Assembly: GCF_013408825.1 (NCBI RefSeq)
Contig: NZ_JACCBZ010000001.1
Location: forward strand, 248,001-312,000
Origin: Mucilaginibacter tundrae
GTDB taxonomy: Bacteria; Bacteroidota; Bacteroidia; Sphingobacteriales; Sphingobacteriaceae
Direction: 5' to 3'
Length of the DNA stretch: 64,000 bases
The notes beneath the pieces were generated by a model. It had not been told where the DNA came from. It saw nothing but the letters and a program-made list of their open reading frames with translations, and did not search any database. The position numbers and the translations under genes were made by a program. This document shows, one piece after another, positions 25,148-32,494 of this stretch (positions within the stretch are counted from its first letter, which is position 1; each line of letters begins with the position of its first letter).

Positions 25148-25205
25148 TTAAAGGTTGTATATTGGGCGATAAGAAAAATCCTACAACTCAACGTACAACC
25201 TTTAA
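25148..25205 (-). promoter_or_regulatory. Hairpin between rpsB and tsf
   Basis: Arms TTAAAGGTTGTA (25148-25159) and TACAACCTTTAA (25194-25205) are perfectly complementary over 12 bp with a 34-nt loop. On the minus-strand transcript it lies 8 nt after the rpsB stop. No T-run follows directly, so it more likely tunes mRNA stability or read-through than ends transcription fully. Confidence 0.55.
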
Positions 25206-25213
25206 ACTAAATA

Positions 25214-26089
25214 TTATTGTTCTGATTCAGCTGGCTCAGTACCGGTTTCAGCAGCAACTTCTGCTACATCAGCAGTTGTTGCTTTAGTACGGCTTCTTTT
25301 GCCACCTTCGTTTGCTGATCTGTCTGGTGTTACTGCTTCAGGAGCATCTGCTTTAGCTTTCGCTGCTGCTGCTTCTTTTTCAGCTTCTGCATCTTTCTCA
25401 TGTTTGCGTTCTTCCAAACCTTCTTCTATAGCTTTGATGATGATACCGGTGATCAATGAAATTGATTTGGTAGCGTCGTCATTCGCAGGGATAGGGAAGT
25501 CGATGTTTGAAGGATCAGAGTTAGTATCAACCATCGCGAAAGTCGGGATGTTTAATTTTAATGCTTCAGATACCGCGATGTGCTCTTTTTTAACGTCGAT
25601 CAGGAACAATGCAGCAGGTAAACGGTTTAAGTCCGATATACCACCTAACAAAGTTTCTAATTTGATACGCTCACGCTGGATCATCAGTCTTTCTTTTTTA
25701 GAAAGGTTGCTGTAAGTACCGTCTTTAGTCAATTTATCGATGTTGGACATCTTTTTGATCGACTTGCGTACAGTTGCAAAATTGGTTAACATACCACCTA
25801 ACCATCTTTCGGTGATGAAAGGCATGTTTACATTTTTCGCGTATTCAGCTACGATATCTTTCGCTTGTTTCTTTGTAGCTACGAATAATACCTTACGGCC
25901 TGATTTTACAATTTGTTTTATAGCTGCAGCAGCTTCTTCAACCTTAGTTAAGGTTTTATTTAAATCGATAATGTGGATACCATTACGCTCCATGAAAATG
26001 TATTGTGACATTTTCGGATCCCATTTGCGGGTAAGGTGACCAAAGTGTACACCAGCGTCCAGTAACTCGTCGTATGTTGTTCTTGCCAT
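25214..26089 (-). CDS. rpsB: 30S ribosomal protein S2
   Basis: A 291-aa protein with the S2 core (LLDAGVHFGHLTRKWDPKMSQYIFMERNGIHIIDLNKT, KKQAKDIV, ERWLGGMLTNF, PALFLIDVKKEHIAVSEA, IPANDDATKSI). About 55 extra residues at the C-terminus are rich in Ala, Glu and Lys (KDAEAEKEAAAAKAKADAPE onwards), a low-complexity tail probably disordered and variable among Bacteroidota. An AAAGGAGG Shine-Dalgarno site sits 7 nt upstream of the ATG, unusually strong for this phylum. It follows rpsI by 21 bp. Confidence 0.98.
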   Translation of the reverse strand: MARTTYDELLDAGVHFGHLTRKWDPKMSQYIFMERNGIHIIDLNKTLTKVEEAAAAIKQIVKSGRKVLFVATKKQAKDIVAEYAKNVNMPFITERWLGGMLTNFATVRKSIKKMSNIDKLTKDGTYSNLSKKERLMIQRERIKLETLLGGISDLNRLPAALFLIDVKKEHIAVSEALKLNIPTFAMVDTNSDPSNIDFPIPANDDATKSISLITGIIIKAIEEGLEERKHEKDAEAEKEAAAAKAKADAPEAVTPDRSANEGGKRSRTKATTADVAEVAAETGTEPAESEQ

Positions 26090-26110
26090 TTTGTTGTCCT
26101 CCTTTGTTGA

Positions 26111-26500
26111 TTAGCGTTTACTGAATTGGAATTTCTTACGTGCTTTCTTGCGTCCTGGTTTTTTACGCTCAACCATACGGTCATCACGTGTCATAATACC
26201 TTTAGCTCGTAGTGAAGGTTTCTTTTCAGGATCAAGTTCAACAATGGCTTTCGCGATAGCTAAACGAACGGCCTCAGCCTGTCCTTTTACACCACCACCT
26301 GCAACATTTACTTTAACATCGAACAAACCAGTTGAGCCAGAAACTTCTGTTGACTGTGTAACGATGTATTGTAAAGGCAATGTAGGGAAGTACTCTTTGT
26401 AATCTTTACCGTTTACGATAATTGCGCCGCTTCCATCTGTTAGGTAGATGCGTGCAACTGCTGTTTTTCTTCTGCCCGAAGTGTTAGTTGTTGTTGGCAT
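26111..26500 (-). CDS. rpsI: 30S ribosomal protein S9
   Basis: A 129-aa protein, full length: SGRRKTAVARIYL near the N-terminus, GGGVKGQAEAVRLAIAKA in the middle and the basic C-terminal tail GRKKARKKFQFSKR that reaches the ribosomal P site. An AAAGGAG Shine-Dalgarno site precedes the ATG. rplM-rpsI is a conserved pair; 19 bp separate them here. Confidence 0.98.
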   Translation of the reverse strand: MPTTTNTSGRRKTAVARIYLTDGSGAIIVNGKDYKEYFPTLPLQYIVTQSTEVSGSTGLFDVKVNVAGGGVKGQAEAVRLAIAKAIVELDPEKKPSLRAKGIMTRDDRMVERKKPGRKKARKKFQFSKR

Positions 26501-26519
26501 TTCTTTTCTCCTTTAAAAA

Positions 26520-26957
26520 TTAAATGGTTGTTGGGTTTTGTGCTGCATGAGGATGCTCAGCGCCTGCATATACATGCAAATTGCCAAACAATGCTTTGCC
26601 CAAACGACTTTTAGGTAACATACCACGCACCGCTTTTTCAATTACGCGTGTTGGATGTTTTGCCATTAACTCCTTAGGAGAAATGAATCGCTGACCACCT
26701 GGATAACCAGTGTAAGAAACATATTGCTTTTCGCTGAATTTGTTTCCGGTCAGTTTAACCTTGTCTGCGTTGATAACTATTACATTATCACCACAGTCTA
26801 CGTTTGGGGTAAAATCTGGCTTGGTTTTTCCGCGGATGATCATTGCGATCTTAGTGGACAAGCGCCCCAAAATCTCGCCTTGTGCGTCAACAACAACCCA
26901 TTGTTTGTTAACGGTTTTTTTGTTGGCTGAGACAGTTTTGTAACTTAACGTATTCAC
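26520..26957 (-). CDS. rplM: 50S ribosomal protein L13
   Basis: A 145-aa protein: KQWVVVDAQGEILGRLSTKIA, GDNVIVINADKVKLTGNK, YTGYPGG, KAVRGMLPKSRLGKALFGNLHVYAGAEHPHAAQNP, all typical of L13. Translation starts at a GTG (26957), since no ATG lies before the conserved NTLSYKTVSANKKTV opening. It is the first gene of the rplM-rpsI-rpsB-tsf operon. A well-spaced promoter lies at 27012-27042. Confidence 0.98.
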   Translation of the reverse strand: MNTLSYKTVSANKKTVNKQWVVVDAQGEILGRLSTKIAMIIRGKTKPDFTPNVDCGDNVIVINADKVKLTGNKFSEKQYVSYTGYPGGQRFISPKELMAKHPTRVIEKAVRGMLPKSRLGKALFGNLHVYAGAEHPHAAQNPTTI

Positions 26958-27011
26958 TTGCTTTAAATTAAATTAATTAAACGTTTATTATACCCCGCAT
27001 TTTCGGGACTG

Positions 27012-27042
27012 CAAAGATAGATGTTTTTGTGTGATTTACAAA
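27012..27042 (-). promoter_or_regulatory. Promoter of the rplM operon
   Basis: On the minus strand TTTG (27042-27039) is followed after 19 bp by TATCTTTG (27019-27012), an excellent match to the Bacteroidota -33/-7 consensus TTTG-N19-TAnnTTTG. The start codon of rplM lies about 55 bp downstream, leaving room for a leader. Confidence 0.65.
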
Positions 27043-27260
27043 TGGATTGTGCGATTTTTTGCGGGAGCGGGAATTAATGGATTGTCGGAACCTGGATTAA
27101 ACGGATTTGGGGGATTTTCAGGATGATTATTTGAATTGTGATTTGCGGGATTTTGGGGTGACTGTAGTTGCAAAAAAACAGTCATAGTAGTTCGAAGTTA
27201 GAGACTTCGAATAGCGGGGATTGTGGTTAACTGAGTTAAAACATCAATAGATTTAAATAT

Positions 27261-27274
27261 CTTAGCATGCTAAG
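27261..27274. promoter_or_regulatory. Perfect 14-bp palindrome directly before the start codon
   Basis: CTTAGCATGCTAAG is a perfect palindrome whose last base touches the ATG at 27275. It could be an operator for a dimeric regulator, or a small mRNA hairpin that controls translation. No regulator gene is adjacent. Confidence 0.5.
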
Positions 27275-28843
27275 ATGTATAAAAAGAATTCCTTGAACGA
27301 ACTTTATGATTGCCTGAAAAAATTTCATCTTTCAGACTCTCTTTATGTAATAGGCGCTGTGAATGCTGCTCTGAAGTTTGGCTCTGTGAAAGCTGATACT
27401 AAAAATATCCCTCCGTGGATTACAGACTGGCTCCAACGTAGAGGAAGAAGTGAAACGGAACGTCGCTCAATCTCAGTAATGCTTACAAGGATGGCACGAT
27501 ACCTATTATTATCTTCTGCGAACGATCATAAAGGGATATTTTTGGATTTAAATAGTGACGCTTTTAATAAAGCTTATAACCTTGTTCGTGACTTACATGA
27601 TACTGATGTTGAAGGTGATGGTGTAATAGATTTTTCTATTTTTTTTGGCCGCACGGCTCAATGGCAATTTCCTTTACAGACTAGTAGAAAAACAATAATC
27701 GGCCGTGGTTATTTACTTTTTATTGAATTAATGCAATCCGTACAAACCGATTATGATTTTGCTGGAAAATTTAAAGCATATTTCAATTTGTCATTAGAGG
27801 AATTTATGATGACTGGATATGCGATGTGGTTAATTTCCAATGGAACATTAGATTACGAGATAAAGATTGAACGGCCTTTTTTGAATGGCTTGATTACGAT
27901 TGAGAACCAGCAAAAATTCTTAAATCTTTCATCAGGAATAGCAAAAGATTATCGGATAGCCGTTAGAGGAAATGAATGGCAAAAAATAGATAAACTAAAA
28001 GAAATATACGGTTTAGATCCATTTGTTAAAATGCCAGCAATTGCAGTTGAACGATCTACAAAATTGTCATCAACAACATACGTAGTACCTCAAGCTAAAT
28101 ATTTTTTGGATCGTGGGAGTTCTGGCATTTTTTATCTTTTAAGTGATAAAGAAATGTTATTAGCTAATCCAAAAGGAAATCCATTTCGGATCGCTTTTGG
28201 AAAAGTTTATCGCGCATATGTAGGTAAGCACTTAAGTCAATCCGGTAAACATGTTTTTATTGATCTGGATTATGACTTCCCTTATACCTGGACGAAAATG
28301 ATGCCAGATTTTGCATTGGTTTTTGATGAACTATGTCTTCTTATAGAGGTCAAAACTACGTTATTAAATGTGGATTCGCGTACCTATCAGGAGCCGTTAA
28401 CTTTGCGCAAAGAAGCAGCTAATGGTAGTTTAGTAAAAGCGGTAAACCAGTTAGACACCTTTCGCCGAGCAATTTTAAACAATGAGTTACCTGATCCGAG
28501 ATTTACGAAAGTTTCAAAAGTTTTAAATATTATTGTTGGTTATGAAGATGTTTATAGTTTAAATAACACACTGCTACCTCTTCTTGAGGAAATACATGGC
28601 GACCCTGCCAAAAATCTTCAATTGGGGTGTATAACTGATATTGATGCTATTGGAACTGCTATTAGTAATAATGACGATATCATTACAACGCTTTTTGAAA
28701 AAGCAAACGATGTGGCAAAACGTTCTTGGGGTATTGCTACAATATGGAGTGGGAATGAGAATCATCCAAATCCAATTTTGGATGATGCCTTTTCTGCTTT
28801 TCAAAGTAAAATAGTGGATGATGTAAAAGGCAATGCAAATTAA
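27275..28843 (+). CDS. Uncharacterised 522-aa protein with a candidate PD-(D/E)XK nuclease site
   Basis: I do not recognise the full-length family. A candidate nuclease core is visible in the C-terminal half: MPDFALVFDEL then LLIEVKTT, that is Asp345, Glu358 and Lys360 in a D-x12-E-x-K arrangement after a beta-strand, followed about 30 residues later by a helix with KAVNQLDTFRRA (Gln392). This is the layout of restriction-type PD-(D/E)XK enzymes. The N-terminal 270 residues are mixed helical without a known motif; there is no P-loop, signal peptide or membrane segment. It stands alone between repeat-rich spacers, with the core ribosomal operon upstream (divergent) and a metabolic pair downstream (convergent). 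Its codons look more A+T-rich than the neighbours, which suggests horizontal acquisition. A role in DNA defence or repair is only inference. Confidence 0.72.
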   Translation: MYKKNSLNELYDCLKKFHLSDSLYVIGAVNAALKFGSVKADTKNIPPWITDWLQRRGRSETERRSISVMLTRMARYLLLSSANDHKGIFLDLNSDAFNKAYNLVRDLHDTDVEGDGVIDFSIFFGRTAQWQFPLQTSRKTIIGRGYLLFIELMQSVQTDYDFAGKFKAYFNLSLEEFMMTGYAMWLISNGTLDYEIKIERPFLNGLITIENQQKFLNLSSGIAKDYRIAVRGNEWQKIDKLKEIYGLDPFVKMPAIAVERSTKLSSTTYVVPQAKYFLDRGSSGIFYLLSDKEMLLANPKGNPFRIAFGKVYRAYVGKHLSQSGKHVFIDLDYDFPYTWTKMMPDFALVFDELCLLIEVKTTLLNVDSRTYQEPLTLRKEAANGSLVKAVNQLDTFRRAILNNELPDPRFTKVSKVLNIIVGYEDVYSLNNTLLPLLEEIHGDPAKNLQLGCITDIDAIGTAISNNDDIITTLFEKANDVAKRSWGIATIWSGNENHPNPILDDAFSAFQSKIVDDVKGNAN

Positions 28844-28985
28844 TTCGCATTAAATACACAAAATTCGTTTTAAACGAGCGTAATAATTTTCCCTCATTTG
28901 ATTTTCAATATTTCAAAGAACGTTCTTTGCTCTTCTCGCAAGAGCTGTTGACCGGTATATACAAATTTCGGGAAATGGTTTGGGA

Positions 28986-29015
28986 TAAGTGCTGACACTG
29001 TTTTGTCAGTACTTT
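28986..29015 (+). terminator. Possible terminator of the 522-aa protein gene
   Basis: AAGTGCTGACA and TGTCAGTACTTTT form a stem of about 11 bp with one mismatch and a short T-run, 140 bp after the stop codon. The distance makes the call modest. Confidence 0.45.
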
Positions 29016-29128
29016 TGGTTATGCGAGAGGGTTTGGGGTAGTGATATGATTTCGTTAGGAAGTCGGAGACTTCCCTTGATCCTTGGATTTAAGAGCGCTG
29101 CGCTAACTCTTAAACCAGTGATGGTATT

Positions 29129-29173
29129 TTAATTCTCGCAGTGTCCCTCTTAGAGAAACCTTGCGGGAATTAA
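29129..29173. repeat. Inverted repeat TTAATTCTCGCAG / TTGCGGGAATTAA
   Basis: Arms 29129-29141 and 29161-29173 pair over 13 nt with two mismatches. Located 21 bp from the end of the convergent DHFR-like gene; may act as its terminator. Confidence 0.55.
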
Positions 29174-29194
29174 AAAATATTGGCGATGTGCATC

Positions 29195-29758
29195 TTATAC
29201 CGGCAGGTATTTATTGAGCACTTTGCCATGTTTGTAGGCGGTTGAGCTTTCTAATTTCAGCGCTTTTTTCTCTTTAAAAATTGAAAGCCCTTCGCCGATG
29301 GCGGCCGGGCATACAAAAAGATAATATTCATCAATCAGGTTTAGCTTAATGAGCGAGCTTACAAAACCCGCGCCACCATAAACCAAAATATCCTTACCGG
29401 GCTGGCTTTTCAGTGCTTGAATGGCAGTGGCAAGGTCGCCGTTTTCCACTTCCAGGTTTCTTCCCTTGATGTCGGTTTGTGTGCGGCTGAAAGCAATTTT
29501 GCGCGTATTTACCATCAGTTGCGCCAAAGGTTGTGCCGGGCTATCGGGTTGGTTGTCTACCATATTTTCCCAGTGCCCGATGAATTCCCGGGTCATTTTG
29601 CGTCCCAGCAAAATAGTATCGCTGCTCTCCGCCAGCTCAATTACCTTTTTAAAACCGGCTTCATCAGGGCCACCGGCCCACATCCAATCCTGCTCGCCAT
29701 TTGGCCCGGCTACAAAACCATCAATGGTTATTTGTACCTGTAATTTTAATTTTCGCAT
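29195..29758 (-). CDS. Dihydrofolate reductase-like (RibD C-terminal domain) family protein
   Basis: A 187-aa protein of the RibD_C fold: KLQVQITIDGFVAGPNGEQDWMW at the N-terminus, SDTILLGRKMTREFIGHW, and GKDILVYGGAGFVSSLIKLNLIDEYYLFVCPAAIGEGLSIF. These proteins bind NADPH and are related to DHFR and to riboflavin reductases, but the stand-alone members have no firmly established substrate. It is encoded 49 bp after an ArsR-type regulator on the same strand and is probably controlled by it. Confidence 0.88.
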   Translation of the reverse strand: MRKLKLQVQITIDGFVAGPNGEQDWMWAGGPDEAGFKKVIELAESSDTILLGRKMTREFIGHWENMVDNQPDSPAQPLAQLMVNTRKIAFSRTQTDIKGRNLEVENGDLATAIQALKSQPGKDILVYGGAGFVSSLIKLNLIDEYYLFVCPAAIGEGLSIFKEKKALKLESSTAYKHGKVLNKYLPV

Positions 29759-29807
29759 GATATTTTTTTTTAAAATGACCGTATTAATTTGTCATAATTG
29801 TTAAGTT

Positions 29808-30113
29808 TTATATTTCATTTAATAGGTTATCTAACTGGTCAAAACGGGTTTCCCACATCTTGCGGAAAGCTTCCATCCAATAGTCTATCTCTTTCATCTT
29901 ATCAATATTTAGCTGATAAAAAATTTCACGGCCGCTTTGGCGTTGGTCGACAGCGCCGCATTCGGCCAGTATCTGTATGTGTTTTGAAACCGCCTGCCTG
30001 CTGCTGCCAAAATGCCCGGCGATGGCATTGGGCGTCATGGCGCCCACGGTAAGCAGTGTAAGTATGGCCCGGCGTGTGGGGTCGGCAATGGCCTGGTAAA
30101 TATCTCTTCTCAT
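29808..30113 (-). CDS. ArsR-family winged-helix transcriptional regulator
   Basis: A 101-aa repressor. I start at the ATG at 30113 (MRRDIYQAIADPTRRAILTLL) because that is the standard ArsR opening; the TTG four codons earlier is less likely. The recognition helix region is AIAGHFGSSRQAVSKHIQILAECGAVDQRQSGREIFYQL. There are no Cys/His metal sites of the ArsR/SmtB type, so it belongs to the non-metal subgroup often paired with SRPBCC or DHFR-like proteins. Two palindromes overlapping its promoter suggest self-repression. It and the DHFR-like gene form a likely two-gene operon. Confidence 0.9.
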   Translation of the reverse strand: MRRDIYQAIADPTRRAILTLLTVGAMTPNAIAGHFGSSRQAVSKHIQILAECGAVDQRQSGREIFYQLNIDKMKEIDYWMEAFRKMWETRFDQLDNLLNEI

Positions 30114-30118
30114 GTTAA

Positions 30119-30163
30119 TTTGCAATCATTTGATTGCAAATATATGTGCAATTAATTAATTGC
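30119..30163 (-). promoter_or_regulatory. Operator/promoter of the ArsR-type regulator
   Basis: TTTGCAATCA (30119-30128) and TGATTGCAAA (30131-30140) are perfect inverted arms with a 2-bp spacer, and GCAATTAATTAATTGC (30148-30163) is a perfect 16-bp palindrome with the same GCAAT half-site. The first overlaps a TATATTTG -7 element (30144-30137, minus strand) just upstream of the start codon. This is the expected arrangement for autorepression. Confidence 0.7.
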
Positions 30164-30270
30164 GCAATGTTTTTGAAAAATAATTGAACCTCGATATGAT
30201 TTACGCCAATGAAGTACGGTCATCGCTCATATTTGAGTACCTCGGCGTTACAACCTATGCGCATGTTGTC

Positions 30271-30353
30271 TGAACTCGAATTTATAGAATTAAAGAATGG
30301 CAGAATGAAATTAAAATTCGAGTGATTCATTAATTCTACAAGATTCGAGTTCA
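30271..30353. repeat. Intergenic inverted repeat (TGAACTCGAATT family)
   Basis: Arms 30271-30293 and 30330-30353 pair over 23 nt with one gap and one or two mismatches. It fills much of the spacer between the divergent ArsR and MaoC genes (30114-30442). Related to repeats at 37251-37340 and 44688-44823, which share the opening GTCTGAAC-type sequence. Confidence 0.8.
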
Positions 30354-30442
30354 AGCTATCTTACAAAAACGCACCTCATCTCTTTGCAATCTCCCGCACT
30401 TTGCTATTTTTACAGCATTATCAATTATAAGCGCTTACGACC

Positions 30443-30904
30443 ATGATCATCATCAATACCCATGCTGAATTTGAATCCTATTTAGGTAAAGAATTAGGTA
30501 CATCAGGCTGGCATACCATTACCCAGGAACAGATAAACAAGTTCGCTGACGCGACCATCGATCATCAATGGATACATACCGACGAGGAAAGGGCCAAGAG
30601 TGAAGGGCCGTTTGGGGGCACCATAGCACATGGCTACTTAACGGTATCGTTGCTGCCTTACTTCTGGCACCAGATAGCTGACGTACAAAACCTTAAAATG
30701 GAAATAAATTACGGTATTGAGAGCATGCGGTTTGCACAGCCGGTATTGGTAAACAGCAACGTAAGGCTTATAGCAAAGCTTGCAGGTATAGTTAACCTGA
30801 GGGGCGTTACCAAAGCCAACATAGGTGTAACCATGGAGATTGAGGGCCAGAAAAAACCAGCCTACGTTGGCGAAGTGGTTTTTCTGTACCATTTTTTGGA
30901 TTAA
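30443..30904 (+). CDS. MaoC-family (R)-hydratase/dehydratase
   Basis: A 153-aa hot-dog fold protein with the hydratase-2 motif FADATIDHQWIHTDEERAKSEGPFGGTIAHGYLTVSLL, in which the Asp (ATIDHQ) and His (WIHTD) form the catalytic pair. Such enzymes hydrate trans-2-enoyl-CoA to (R)-3-hydroxyacyl-CoA; the closest general type is the NodN/MaoC-like dehydratase. Full length for the family. It precedes the aspartic protease gene by 22 bp, so they may be co-transcribed, although no functional link is evident. Confidence 0.92.
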   Translation: MIIINTHAEFESYLGKELGTSGWHTITQEQINKFADATIDHQWIHTDEERAKSEGPFGGTIAHGYLTVSLLPYFWHQIADVQNLKMEINYGIESMRFAQPVLVNSNVRLIAKLAGIVNLRGVTKANIGVTMEIEGQKKPAYVGEVVFLYHFLD

Positions 30905-30926
30905 ATTTAGGGCTTAAATAATATTT

Positions 30927-31814
30927 ATGGCCCGCATTTACTTTAACCGCTACAGGATCTTCCTTTTACTGATTATCGCGCTTTGTGTTAATAAGCTAGC
31001 GTATGCGCAATCGTCTATTCCGTTTACCATTACAGCGCAGGGCCACATCATGGTAAAGGCTAGTATAAACGGCGTTGAGGGTAATTTTATATTTGATACC
31101 GGCGCGGGATTAACAGCTATTACTAAAACATTTGCCTCGAAAATTAATGGGGTGACCAAAGAGGATGGTGATCTGACATCCTTCCGCGCAACGGGTGAGA
31201 AAATGAGCGTCGACCTTTATAAAGCGGTTTCGTTGTCGCTGGGTAGTTTTGTAGAGCAAAAGCCGCAACTCACTATTGTTGACGCCAATCTTGGCGAAAT
31301 AGATGGTTTGGTATCCCTAATGAGTTTCAGGAACCAGCCCTTCACCATCGACTACAATAAAAAACAGATCATATTTGAAACCACCAAAACACTTGCCGCT
31401 ATAAAAAAACAAGGATGGGTAGTACCCTTACAAATGGACATCTCGCGCGATAAAACGCTTGATGTGTTTGTTTACGTAGTGGTTAACAATAAGCTCACCC
31501 TGCAATTTTGTATTGATAGCGGAGCGGGTGCCAATATTTATCGCATCAATGGCAAATATGTTTCGGCTTTGGGGGTTGATACCGCGGCTGCCGTTAAAAC
31601 CTACCATCCCAGTGAATTTAACCCTCAAATTAAAACGGTTATTTACAGCGCTAATTTACAATCATTGGCTATTAAGGGTTTCCCCACTATTAACGTCCAG
31701 AATGTTAAAACCCAATTTATTGATGGTTTAATTTATGATGGCATTGTATGGTTAAGTTGGATGGGCAAACAAGTTACTTTTGATTTACCGCATAGCGAGA
31801 TGGTGGTGAGGTAG
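30927..31814 (+). CDS. Exported retropepsin-like aspartic protease with two active-site lobes
   Basis: A 295-aa protein with an N-terminal signal sequence (IFLLLIIALCVNKLAYAQ). Two catalytic motifs are visible in one chain: NFIFDTGAGLTAIT near residue 55 and LQFCIDSGAGANIYRI near residue 195, each a D-[TS]-G-A of the Asp_protease_2 type. A single chain could therefore form a pepsin-like bilobal site, whereas retroviral-type enzymes need a dimer. The second lobe includes YDGIVWLSWMGKQVTFDL near the end. It would act in the periplasm or outside the cell. Substrate unknown. Confidence 0.85.
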   Translation: MARIYFNRYRIFLLLIIALCVNKLAYAQSSIPFTITAQGHIMVKASINGVEGNFIFDTGAGLTAITKTFASKINGVTKEDGDLTSFRATGEKMSVDLYKAVSLSLGSFVEQKPQLTIVDANLGEIDGLVSLMSFRNQPFTIDYNKKQIIFETTKTLAAIKKQGWVVPLQMDISRDKTLDVFVYVVVNNKLTLQFCIDSGAGANIYRINGKYVSALGVDTAAAVKTYHPSEFNPQIKTVIYSANLQSLAIKGFPTINVQNVKTQFIDGLIYDGIVWLSWMGKQVTFDLPHSEMVVR

Positions 31815-31844
31815 GTGTGATCTCAAAAATCACTAATTTCGCAT

Positions 31845-32417
31845 ATGGAAAATCAACTGATCGTTTTTCTAAAAAGTTTTGAGCAATTTCGGAATGAAGA
31901 TGCTGCGCTGATCGTGGCGGCAACCGAAAATCGCGTTTACCATGAAGGTGATTACCTTTTTAAAGCTGAAAAAATTTGCCAGGAACTATTTTTTGTTTGC
32001 AAAGGGGTACTGCGTATTATGGTGATTAATGAGCAGGGCAATGAGGTAACGCACTTTTTTTTGAAGAAAAACCAGTTTTGCTGCATATTAAATAGTTTTA
32101 ACAATAAAGTTGTAGCGCATGAAAGTATACAGGCAGCCTGCGATGTTGAAGTGCTGGCAATAAGCCGCAAAAACCTGGATCATCTGTATACTCAAATCCC
32201 CTATTTAAAAGAACTCATCACCCAGATCACCCACCAGGGCCTGCTGGATAAGATCGCCTTGAGGAACAGTTACCTGGGGCATGATTCCACAGCGCGTTAT
32301 AAACTGTTCCTGTCGCAGCAAGCGCTTGTTGCTTCGCAGGTGCAATTGGGTGATATCGCTTCCTACCTGGGTATCACTCCGCAATCGTTGAGCCGCATTC
32401 GAAAAAATATCCGCTAA
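31845..32417 (+). CDS. Crp/Fnr-family transcriptional regulator
   Basis: A 190-aa protein with a cyclic-nucleotide-binding-like beta-barrel (residues about 25-115, EGDYLFKAEKICQELFFVCKGVLRIMVINEQGNEVTHFFLKKNQFCC) and a C-terminal helix-turn-helix (VQLGDIASYLGITPQSLSRIRKNI). It lacks the conserved RxS nucleotide-binding signature of true CRP, as is common for the many Bacteroidota relatives. Encoded 77 bp before the SDR gene on the same strand, which may be its target. Confidence 0.92.
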   Translation: MENQLIVFLKSFEQFRNEDAALIVAATENRVYHEGDYLFKAEKICQELFFVCKGVLRIMVINEQGNEVTHFFLKKNQFCCILNSFNNKVVAHESIQAACDVEVLAISRKNLDHLYTQIPYLKELITQITHQGLLDKIALRNSYLGHDSTARYKLFLSQQALVASQVQLGDIASYLGITPQSLSRIRKNIR

Positions 32418-32494
32418 AATCGCTTTTTACCATTTGTTAAGTGTATCGGGAAATAACTTTCGGAAATTTGCTTCATCTAAAAAGGAGTATAATT

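Larger units (their letters stand above)
26958..27274. other. 317-bp intergenic region: rplM promoter plus repeat debris
   Basis: Besides the rplM promoter it holds a G+T-rich stretch (27060-27150) with GTCGGAACCTGGATTAAACG, which looks like a half copy of the TGTCTGAACC-type repeats seen elsewhere, and a small hairpin TTCGAAGT-TAGAG-ACTTCGAA at 27191-27211. The last 14 bp form the palindrome directly before the 522-aa gene. No coding potential is seen. Confidence 0.6.
28844..29194. other. 351-bp intergenic region with several small hairpins
   Basis: No reading frame of note. Contains a terminator-like hairpin (28986-29015), the hairpin GGAAGT-CGGAG-ACTTCC at 29058-29074 that mirrors one upstream of the 522-aa gene, and an inverted repeat at 29129-29173 next to the convergent gene. 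Confidence 0.6.

Noticed and set aside
25299..25715. 138-codon plus-strand frame opposite rpsB
   Set aside because: Antisense shadow of the S2 gene; composition follows the Ala/Glu/Lys-rich tail read backwards and there is no start context.
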